Source: an uncultured Verrucomicrobia subdivision 3 bacterium (GTDB lineage Bacteria; Verrucomicrobiota; Verrucomicrobiia; Limisphaerales; UBA11358). From it: a stretch of 64,000 nt of DNA. The notes under the pieces are model-generated. The model saw only the letters and a list, made by a program, of their open reading frames with translations, had not been told where the DNA came from and did not search any database. The DNA lies in NCBI GenBank assembly GCA_903850425.1, contig CAINLR010000093.1:1-64000 (forward strand), written 5' to 3'. The position numbers and the translations under genes are program-made. Shown piece by piece: positions 1-6,763 of this stretch (within the stretch, counting starts at the first letter, position 1; each line of letters starts with the position of its first letter).

Positions 1-102
1 CTGAACCCCAAACGGTATGTCTGGCGTGCCGCAGGCGCTGACATCCTGGCCAAGCTCCAGCGCGCCCGCCAAAAACTCACACAGTTAAAATCACGGTCTT
101 GA
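1..102 (+). pseudogene. C-terminal end of an IS630-like transposase (cut by window edge)
   Basis: Frame 1 is open from the first base to a TGA at 100-102 and gives 33 residues beginning LNPKRYVWRAAGADIL. The pattern NPK-x-Y/F-V-W followed by A-x-x-IL and a basic helix is what I know from the last residues of IS630/Tc1-mariner type DDE transposases. Only the tail is visible, so I cannot say whether the element upstream is intact. The reading ends 6 bp before the stop of bioB, which lies on the other strand. The family call rests on a short motif. Confidence 0.5.
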
Positions 103-108
103 AGGACA

Positions 109-1227
109 CTACACTAGATCGTTGTCGGTTTCGCAACTTTCCTTCCCACACCCGCAGCCGCCTTCTTCCTGGTCACTGAAATCGTGGCTGTCCCAGTTCG
201 GGTCGAGGCCGAGGTCCTTGAGCATTTGGAGATCTTTTTCGACAGACTGGTTCAGCGTGGTGAGATAGTTGCCCACCATCATCGCGCTCGCGCCGGCCAT
301 GAAGATCATGCTCTGGGTGTCACGCAGGTTCACGGTGCGGCCGCCGGCGATCATGATTTCCTGGCGCGGCAAAATGAACCGGAAGCACGCGATGGTCTTC
401 AAAATCTCCATGACGGGCAGGGGAGCCAGCTTTTCAAACGGCGTGCCGGGAATCGGATTGAGGATGTTCACAGGCACGACGTTCGCGCCGATGGCTTTCA
501 ATTCAAACGCCAGGTCGCAGCGGTCTTCACGTGTCTCGCCCATGCCGATGATGCCGCCGGAGCAAATCTTGATGCCGGCCTTTTTCAGATAGCTGATGGT
601 TTCCAGCCGGTCGTCGAATGTGTGCGTGGTGCAGGTCTGCGGGAAAAAGCGTCGCGAGCTTTCCAGGTTGTGGCCGTAGCATTCCACGCCGGCTTCCTTG
701 AGCCGGTCGGCGACGCGCTGCTGCTTGATGAGGCCCAGCGAAACGTCGGGGCGCGTCTTGCCGGCGGCTTTCATCTCGCGGACGCGGTCGCAGACTTCAT
801 CCAGAATCGGCCCTTCATTCAGCCCTTTCCACGCGGCGACGAGGCCGACGGCGGTGACGGAATTCTTGTTGGCCTCCTCGCCCGCTTCGGCCACGGGTTC
901 GGGATCAATAAATCCGTATTTGGGCGAGCCGGTCTGGTAATGGGCGGACTGTGAACAGAAGCTGCAATTCTCCGAACATGCGCCGGCCTTGGCGTTGACG
1001 ATGGAGCAGAGGTGAATCTTGTTGCCCTTGAACTGCTCGCGAATGCGGTTCGCCCACGAGAGCAAGTCGAGAATATCGGCGGACGATTCCAGGTTGATGA
1101 GCCACGAGGCTTCCGCGCGGGAAATGTGGCCGCCGCCCAATACTCTGCTGCCGAGAATGGAAAGTTGCTGGTGATTGGTCGCGTCAACCGGTTTCGCTGT
1201 CATGGTTGACAGGATAGCGGTCGGCAT
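109..1227 (-). CDS. bioB: Biotin synthase (radical SAM), probably auxiliary-cluster variant
   Basis: BioB inserts sulfur into dethiobiotin, the last step of biotin synthesis, in the cytoplasm. The 372-aa product has the radical SAM cysteines C84, C88 and C91 in CSENCSFCSQ, the YGHNLES motif and the ICSGGIIGMGE motif. Compared with E. coli BioB, which I recall by sequence, the cysteines equivalent to C97 and C128 that hold the [2Fe-2S] cluster are absent, while the C188 equivalent is kept. Instead the protein ends in a cysteine-rich tail (C358, C360, C365 in GGCGCGKESC). This suggests a different auxiliary cluster. The gene starts 18 bp after the stop of the DUF1573/cytochrome gene, so the two are probably co-transcribed. 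An ATG eight codons further in (1203) is an alternative start; neither has a clear ribosome binding site. Confidence 0.93.
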   Translation of the reverse strand: MPTAILSTMTAKPVDATNHQQLSILGSRVLGGGHISRAEASWLINLESSADILDLLSWANRIREQFKGNKIHLCSIVNAKAGACSENCSFCSQSAHYQTGSPKYGFIDPEPVAEAGEEANKNSVTAVGLVAAWKGLNEGPILDEVCDRVREMKAAGKTRPDVSLGLIKQQRVADRLKEAGVECYGHNLESSRRFFPQTCTTHTFDDRLETISYLKKAGIKICSGGIIGMGETREDRCDLAFELKAIGANVVPVNILNPIPGTPFEKLAPLPVMEILKTIACFRFILPRQEIMIAGGRTVNLRDTQSMIFMAGASAMMVGNYLTTLNQSVEKDLQMLKDLGLDPNWDSHDFSDQEEGGCGCGKESCETDNDLV

Positions 1228-1245
1228 AAATTCCGCAAGCGGACT

Positions 1246-2130
1246 TCACTTGATTTCCGTTGGCGGCACAAGCGCGGATGCGGGAGCAGGACTGGCTGGC
1301 TGCGGCACGCGCGACGGATTGGCGAAGTTGAGATAGGCGGCGAGCGAGGCGATCTGCATGTCGTTGAGCGGTCCGCCTTGCGAGGTGGCAAACGCGGGCA
1401 TCAGCGTCCCGGCTTTGCCGGCGGTGACCCACGCGCGCCAGAATTCTTCGTTGGTCGGCACCTGCAGATTGTGCAGGTCGGCGACCATGGAAGCGCGGGG
1501 TTCCGCTTCGTGGCAAATGGCGCAAATGGCGGCAAACAACGGCTGGCCAAACTTGCCCTCCAGTTTTGGCAGGTGGCAGCTCGCGCAATCGCCTTTGAAC
1601 ACAGCCTGACGGTCCACCATCGCGGCCGCGACGCCTTTGGCGCGATCGCTCTCGGACATTTTCACCACCACCGGCGGCAGGATATTGATCCGCAACGTCA
1701 GCGTCTTGCTGCCCTTGTCCGTCCCGACGTTGACGGTTTTGAACAACATGCCGCTCTTGCCGGCAAGGTTCACATTGAGTTTGATCTGGCCGTTTGCCCC
1801 CGCCGGCAGAGTCCACGGCACCGGCGGCAATTCCGCCGTGGTGCAACCACACGAGGGATGCACGTTCAAAATCGTGATGTTGCCCGCCGTGGCGTTGGTG
1901 AAGGTGAAAGTGAAGCGCGCGAAATCCTGGCCGTTGGTGGCGTCGGTGGATTTCATCAACTCGTCCCACGCGATGACGCCGTCCGGCAACGGCCCATTTG
2001 CTTGCGACAAATCGGGCACATAGACCGGCGGCGTGGCCACGGCGTTGGAAAGTTGCGCGGCGGCTGGAAAAACTCCGGCGGCAAAAAGTAAGATCCCAAG
2101 GGCGGTGAAAAGTGTTCGTTGCAGTTTCAT
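1246..2130 (-). CDS. Exported DUF1573 protein fused to a cytochrome c-like region
   Basis: The 294-aa protein opens with a signal peptide (basic start, hydrophobic residues 8-24, AAAQ cleavage region). Residues about 65-150 form a DUF1573-type immunoglobulin-like domain with the characteristic CGCT at 94-97. Two CxxCH heme-binding motifs follow at 182-186 (CASCH) and 203-207 (CAICH), with a MPAF sequence at 244-247 that could supply a distal methionine. The arrangement implies a periplasmic or surface c-type cytochrome, perhaps diheme. The substrate and partner are unknown. It is the first gene of a probable two-gene unit with bioB, but I see no biochemical link to biotin. The C-terminus is rich in Pro and Ala. 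Confidence 0.8.
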   Translation of the reverse strand: MKLQRTLFTALGILLFAAGVFPAAAQLSNAVATPPVYVPDLSQANGPLPDGVIAWDELMKSTDATNGQDFARFTFTFTNATAGNITILNVHPSCGCTTAELPPVPWTLPAGANGQIKLNVNLAGKSGMLFKTVNVGTDKGSKTLTLRINILPPVVVKMSESDRAKGVAAAMVDRQAVFKGDCASCHLPKLEGKFGQPLFAAICAICHEAEPRASMVADLHNLQVPTNEEFWRAWVTAGKAGTLMPAFATSQGGPLNDMQIASLAAYLNFANPSRVPQPASPAPASALVPPTEIK

Positions 2131-2581
2131 GCCGTTAAAACTACGACGGTCGCCACGATTTGACTAGTGGAATTACTGCGCGACCGCGTTGGGGGGCACC
2201 GCTGGACACAGCCCGGAACGGAACGCCGGGAGCGCAGGGGATCGTCCTCGGCCGACCGCTCTGCCAGCGCTATGAGCTTTGGTCTGAACGCAAACGACCG
2301 CCTCACGCCGGCGATTGTGAACTGGCCCGCCACACCCATGCATTCCGGTGGCGAATCCACCGTCCCCGCCCATCCAACGGTTTTGTCAAAAGCGTTCTTC
2401 CAACTGACGATCCAGTTGCAGTAATTCGAGGTGGGTCAGGTCGCGCGGCGACTGGGCACTGGCCGCGCAGCAGTCACCGAGGGGCGTGGCAATTTTGGGG
2501 CACGCGAAAAATTCCGTTGCCTGACGCCGTGCTCGGCGGTGGCGATGCCGCAGCGCGACCATCGCCACCAAAAAACAATTG
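2131..2581. other. 451-bp gene-free stretch between leuA and the DUF1573 gene
   Basis: I see no convincing gene here. Short open frames in several phases have no recognisable motif and atypical Arg/Pro-rich composition. The one clear structure is a perfect 10-bp inverted repeat (GGTGGCGATG / CATCGCCACC) at 2539-2570 with a 12-nt loop. On the minus strand a T-run precedes the stem instead of following it, so it is not a canonical terminator for leuA, although it lies just beyond the leuA stop codon. Confidence 0.5.
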
Positions 2582-4276
2582 CTACTCCAGCCGGTTCAGC
2601 GCACTCAACACCGCCTTGACCGAGGCCAGCTCGATGTTCGTGTCCACGCCCGCGCCCCAGCGCAATTGGCCTTCGGCAGTCTTGATTTGGATATAGGAAA
2701 TGGCCGCCGCCGTTTCACCGGAACTCAGGGCGTGCTCGCTGTAATTCGTGATTTCGAAGCGCGGAACGCCGACCTGCGTGAAGCCGTGGACGAGCGCGGC
2801 GAGCGGGCCGTTGCCTTCGCCGGAAAATTCCACGGGCTGGCCGCAGCGCAACAGTTTCGCGCGGCATTTCACCACGCCGTTTTTGCTGTCCGTTTCGAAG
2901 CCGGCCAATTGCCACGGCGAAACCCGTTCGACGTATTCCTGCCAGAACATCGCCTTCAACTCGGCACCGCTGACTTCACGGCCCAGCTTGTCCACCGCGT
3001 CGTTGGCAATCGGGCCGAACTCGCGCTGCATGTCCTTGGGCAGCTCGATGCCAAATTCGGTTTCGAGCAGATACGCGACGCCGCCTTTGCCAGACTGCGA
3101 ATTGACGCGGATGACTTCGCGGTATTCGCGACCGATGTCTGCCGGATCAATCGTGAGATACGGCACGTCCCAGTGCGCCGATTCATTGGGTGTTGGGTGT
3201 TGGGTGGTGGGTGTTGAATGTTTTTTCTCCCACTCCGCCAGACCTTTCTTGATCGCATCCTGATGTGAGCCGCTGAACGCGGTGAAGACCAATTCGCCGG
3301 CATAAGGCTGACGCGGCGGCACCGTCATGCCGGTGCAACGCTCATAAACATCAATGATCGAACTGAGATTCGAAAAATCCAGCCGCGGATGGATGCCGTG
3401 CATGTAAAGGTTCAAGGCCACGGTGACGAGGTCTAAATTGCCCGTGCGTTCGCCGTTGCCGAACAAGGTTCCCTCGACGCGATCCGCGCCGGCGAGCATT
3501 CCCAATTCCGTCGCCGCCACGCCCGTGCAGCGGTCATTGTGCGTGTGCAAGCTGACGATGAGCGAATCGCGGTTTTTAATATTGCGGCACATCCACTCGA
3601 TTTGATCCGCATAAACATTGGGCATCGCGACCTCGACCGTGTCCGGCAAATTCAAAATCATCTTGTGTTGCGGCGTCGGCTGCCACACATCCATCACGGC
3701 CTCGGAAATTTCCTGCGCGTATTCCACTTCCGTCATGCTGAAACTTTCCGGCGAATACTGGAGCATCACTTCCGTGCCGTGGAGCCGGTGCAAACGGTCT
3801 TTGATCATCCGCGCGCCGTTGACGGCGATGGCCTTGATTTCGTCCTTTGACTTGCCGAACACGACGCGGCGCTGCGCCGGCGAAGTCGAGTTATACATGT
3901 GGATGATCACCTTTTTCGCGCCGATGAGGGACTCGACGGTGCGCTCGATCAAATCCTCGCGCGCCTGCACGAGCACCTGCAACCAGACATCGTCCGGCGC
4001 GTGACCTTTTTCGATGAGCAAACGATTGAAGGCGAATTCCGTGTTCGAGGCCGACGGAAAACCGACTTCGATTTCCTTGAAGCCGATCTTAACGAGCGTC
4101 TGGAACAATTCCAGTTTCTGCGACACGTTCATTGGCACGGCGAGCGCCTGGTTGCCATCACGCAAGTCCACGCTGCACCAGCGCGGCGCGGCGGTGAGCA
4201 CACGGTTGGGCCACTGGCGTTCCGGCAAGTGAACCGGCGGGAAGGCACGATATTTTTGAGACGGATTCTGTTGCAT
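2582..4276 (-). CDS. leuA: 2-isopropylmalate synthase
   Basis: LeuA condenses acetyl-CoA with 2-oxoisovalerate, the committed step of leucine synthesis. The 564-aa product matches the long (~560 aa) LeuA class. It has the DLRDGNQAL active-site loop near residue 37, the LHTHND metal-binding motif, the FGNGERTGN motif, and a C-terminal LeuA dimer/regulatory domain with GEGNGPLAALV. A low-complexity stretch at about residues 352-363 (HSTPTTQHPTPN) is encoded by a copy of an intergenic-type repeat and sits between the catalytic and accessory domains. Upstream lies a leucine-rich leader peptide and a terminator (4321-4440), so expression is probably set by transcription attenuation. The start at 4276 is supported by the conserved N-terminal region PPVHLPERQWPN. 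Confidence 0.96.
   Translation of the reverse strand: MQQNPSQKYRAFPPVHLPERQWPNRVLTAAPRWCSVDLRDGNQALAVPMNVSQKLELFQTLVKIGFKEIEVGFPSASNTEFAFNRLLIEKGHAPDDVWLQVLVQAREDLIERTVESLIGAKKVIIHMYNSTSPAQRRVVFGKSKDEIKAIAVNGARMIKDRLHRLHGTEVMLQYSPESFSMTEVEYAQEISEAVMDVWQPTPQHKMILNLPDTVEVAMPNVYADQIEWMCRNIKNRDSLIVSLHTHNDRCTGVAATELGMLAGADRVEGTLFGNGERTGNLDLVTVALNLYMHGIHPRLDFSNLSSIIDVYERCTGMTVPPRQPYAGELVFTAFSGSHQDAIKKGLAEWEKKHSTPTTQHPTPNESAHWDVPYLTIDPADIGREYREVIRVNSQSGKGGVAYLLETEFGIELPKDMQREFGPIANDAVDKLGREVSGAELKAMFWQEYVERVSPWQLAGFETDSKNGVVKCRAKLLRCGQPVEFSGEGNGPLAALVHGFTQVGVPRFEITNYSEHALSSGETAAAISYIQIKTAEGQLRWGAGVDTNIELASVKAVLSALNRLE
3185..3222. repeat. In-frame copy of an intergenic GTTGGGT/TTGAATG-type repeat inside leuA
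   Basis: The plus strand reads as tandem GTGTTGGGT-like units ending in GTTGAATGTT. The same type of sequence occurs in intergenic DNA at 28678-28698 and, as a full inverted-repeat unit, at 49081-49176. Here it lies inside leuA, keeps the frame, and encodes a Ser/Thr/Pro/Gln-rich linker. Confidence 0.75.
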
Positions 4277-4320
4277 GGTCGTTTGGCTTTCTTGATTATT
4301 GCCGCCCGGCGGTCAGGTTA

Positions 4321-4353
4321 AAACAAAAAACCCACCGCCATATTGGCAGTGGG
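4321..4353 (-). terminator. Rho-independent terminator in the leuA leader (attenuator)
   Basis: On the minus strand CCCACTGCC and GGCGGTGGG form a 9-bp stem (one G:T pair) around an AATAT loop, followed by TTTTTGTTTT. It lies 44 bp upstream of the leuA start codon and downstream of the leader peptide. It is therefore placed to end transcription before leuA. Confidence 0.88.
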
Positions 4354-4407
4354 TTTGATAAAGTTTGTGAACGCTCAAAACCCGGCTGCCGCGCTGTTCC
4401 GCAGCGC
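4341..4407 (-). promoter_or_regulatory. Alternative RNA pairings of the leucine attenuator
   Basis: Two further structures compete with the terminator. A pause-type hairpin is formed by GCGCTG / CAGCGC (plus-strand 4391-4407). An antiterminator can form between GCAGCCGGGTTT (complement of 4378-4389) and AAACCCACTGC (complement of 4346-4356), giving GGGTTT:AAACCC and GCAG:CTGC pairs. The second partner overlaps the 5' arm of the terminator, so the two are mutually exclusive. A ribosome stalled at the leucine codons of the leader peptide would disrupt the pause hairpin and favour the antiterminator. Confidence 0.75.
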
Positions 4408-4440
4408 ATTCGTAAGCAGCAGGTTCAAATTATTATTCAC
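4375..4440 (-). CDS. leuL: leuA leader peptide (21 aa, GTG start)
   Basis: Reading from a GTG at 4440 gives NNNLNLLLTNALRNSAAAGF after the start residue. Five of 21 residues are leucine, three of them consecutive (CTG CTG CTT). The stop codon is followed 21 nt later by the attenuator terminator. This is the organisation of a ribosome-mediated amino-acid attenuator: a short peptide rich in the pathway end product before alternative hairpins and the biosynthetic gene. The frame is also open further upstream, so the exact start is inferred from the leader logic; no strong ribosome binding site is visible. Confidence 0.72.
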   Translation of the reverse strand: MNNNLNLLLTNALRNSAAAGF

Positions 4441-4634
4441 GGCGACACAATAGTTTCGTCCGTCCGCCCCGTCAATGAAATTTGTTTCCCTGCGCTGACA
4501 AGCTTGGTTTCCGGCGGACGTCGTCTGGACTTTCCGCGTCCCAATGCCAATACTGCCCGCGTTCCCGGTCGCTAGTGACGGCTCCAACCCAATTCCGCGC
4601 ACGGTTACCGACGGCCACAATAATCAAGAAAACC

Positions 4635-6599
4635 ATGAACCTAAAACTACCACTTTTCATTTTGGCCACCGCGACGTTCCTGTCCGCGGCGGTGGCCGCT
4701 CCCGCCGCGCCGACCATCACGGTTCACGCGGATCAGCCCGGCGCAAAAATCAACCCGGCGATGTGGGGCATATTTTTCGAAGACATCAACTTCGGCGCGG
4801 ATGGCGGGCTTTATGCCGAGCTGGTGAAAAATCGCGGCTTTGAATTTCCCGAACCGCTGATGGGTTGGACCAAGATCAGTCCGTCCAAGGCGCAGGGCGA
4901 AATGTCCGTGCGCGAAGACGTTCCGTTCAACGCGCACAATCCGCATTACGTCCGCCTGCAATCGGCCGGCACCGCGCCGTTCGGCCTTTCCAACGAAGGC
5001 TTTCGCGGCATGGGCGTCCGCCAGGGCGAGGCTTACGATTTTTCCGCGCAGGTTCGCGCGGTGGACGGTGCGGCGATCTTGCGCGTGCAACTCTTCGGCG
5101 GCGACGGTGCGCTGCTCGACTCGGTTGACTTGAAGAATTTTTCCGGCGACTGGCAGAAGGTTGCCGCCACGCTGCATCCCAAAGACACCGACGCGAAAGC
5201 CAGGCTGGTGGTGTTGCTCGAAGGGAAAGGGATGGTGGATCTGGATTTCATTTCGCTGTTTCCTGAGAACACCTGGAAGCATCGGCCCGGTGGTTTGCGC
5301 GCGGACATGGTGCAGACGCTCGCTGATTTGCACCCCGGCTTCATGCGCTTCCCCGGCGGCTGCATCGTCGAAGGCAGCGTGCTGAAGTATCGTTACCAGT
5401 GGAAAAAAACGCTCGGTCCGGTGGCCGACCGCGAACTGCTTTTCAACCGCTGGAACAATGAGTTTCTGCACCGCCCCACGCCGGATTATTACCAGTCGTT
5501 TGGCCTCGGCTTCTTCGAGTTTTTCCAGTTGTGCGACGACATTGGCGCGCAGCCGCTGCCGATTCTGAACTGCGGCATGGCCTGCCAGTTTAATTCCAGC
5601 GAGCTGTGTGCCATCGAGGATCTGCAGCCCTACATTCAAGACGCACTGGACTTGATTGAATTCGCGAATGGCGCGCCGAGCACCGTCTGGGGTGCCAAGC
5701 GCGCGGCGCTGGGCCACCCGGCACCATTCAATTTGAAAATGCTGGGCGTCGGCAATGAGCAGTGGGGCCAGCAATATATTGATCGCTACGCGAAATTTGC
5801 CGCTGCGATCAAGGCGAAATACCCCGACGTCCAGCTTGTCTCCGCCGCCGGCCCGGAGCCGGCCGATGACCGTTTCAAGCTGGCGTGGTCGAAATTGCGC
5901 GAGCTGCACGCCGACCTGATTGACGAACATTGTTACGCCAAGCCGGAATGGTTTTACGCCAACACCCATCGCTATGACAGCTACGACCGCACCGGCCCGA
6001 AAGTGTTCATGGGCGAATATGCCGCGCAAAGCGATTACACCGTCAGCGTGAAAAACCGGAACAATCTGGAGTGCGCGCTGGCCGAGGCCGCCTACCTGAC
6101 CGGCCTGGAACGCAACGCGGATGTTGTCCGCATGGCGTCTTACGCGCCGCTGTTTGCGAACACCGAAGCCTGGCAGTGGACGCCGGATTTGATCTGGGTG
6201 GACAGCCTGAATGTGAAGCTCACGCCCAACTATTACGTCCAGCAGTTGTTCAGTTGCAATCGCGGCGACGCCGTGTTGCCGGTGGCCATCGCCGGATTGG
6301 AAAATGCCTCATCGCTCTACGCCAGCGCTGTGCTCGACGATCCGGCGGGTGAAGTGATATTGAAAGTTGTGAATCCTGGGAGCGCCGCGCGCGACGTGAA
6401 CATCAAGCTCGCGGGGGTCTCGCTCGCCGGTTCATCGGCGAAGGTCATCACTTTGAGCGGCGGCAATCTGAGCGACGTGAACACGATGGGCCAACCCGGC
6501 AAAGTGGTGCCGGTCGAATCGAACCTCGGCATCGCCAACGCCGCCGTCACGCACAATTTTCCGCCGCGTTCCGTGACCGTGCTGCGCGTGAAAAAATAA
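4635..6599 (+). CDS. Secreted alpha-L-arabinofuranosidase, GH51 family
   Basis: The enzyme releases L-arabinose from hemicellulose or pectin side chains. The start at 4635 is chosen because it gives a proper signal peptide (MNLKLPLFILATATFLSAAV) ending in an AAPAAPT region; the frame is open further upstream without such a signal. The 654-aa protein has the GH51 beginning MWGIFFEDINFGADGG, an inserted carbohydrate-binding-like beta domain at about residues 75-215, then the catalytic barrel. The acid/base glutamate is E375 in GVGNEQWG and the nucleophile is E461 in FMGEYA. A C-terminal beta domain ends in PRSVTVLRV. It is divergent from leuA and shares the same upstream region. The exact substrate is not readable from sequence. 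Confidence 0.92.
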   Translation: MNLKLPLFILATATFLSAAVAAPAAPTITVHADQPGAKINPAMWGIFFEDINFGADGGLYAELVKNRGFEFPEPLMGWTKISPSKAQGEMSVREDVPFNAHNPHYVRLQSAGTAPFGLSNEGFRGMGVRQGEAYDFSAQVRAVDGAAILRVQLFGGDGALLDSVDLKNFSGDWQKVAATLHPKDTDAKARLVVLLEGKGMVDLDFISLFPENTWKHRPGGLRADMVQTLADLHPGFMRFPGGCIVEGSVLKYRYQWKKTLGPVADRELLFNRWNNEFLHRPTPDYYQSFGLGFFEFFQLCDDIGAQPLPILNCGMACQFNSSELCAIEDLQPYIQDALDLIEFANGAPSTVWGAKRAALGHPAPFNLKMLGVGNEQWGQQYIDRYAKFAAAIKAKYPDVQLVSAAGPEPADDRFKLAWSKLRELHADLIDEHCYAKPEWFYANTHRYDSYDRTGPKVFMGEYAAQSDYTVSVKNRNNLECALAEAAYLTGLERNADVVRMASYAPLFANTEAWQWTPDLIWVDSLNVKLTPNYYVQQLFSCNRGDAVLPVAIAGLENASSLYASAVLDDPAGEVILKVVNPGSAARDVNIKLAGVSLAGSSAKVITLSGGNLSDVNTMGQPGKVVPVESNLGIANAAVTHNFPPRSVTVLRVKK

Positions 6600-6763
6600 T
6601 GGCGCCCGCAGTAAGCGACGCGGATTTATCAACCAGTCCCCAGGGCATTTTTACCGATCGCTTTGCCGCGAAATCCTTGGGCCGCCGCGAGCCGCCACAG
6701 TGGAAAACATTCCGCGCTCCCGAAAAAATTAAGTTGCGCAACTGGCCTTGCGCGGCTTAAAGA

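Noticed and set aside
2539-2570. Terminator for leuA
   Set aside because: The stem is perfect, but on the minus strand the T-run comes before the hairpin and none follows it.
2160-2696. 178-codon frame overlapping the end of leuA
   Set aside because: It has no recognisable motif, runs into leuA on the opposite strand and has unusual Arg/Pro/Trp composition.
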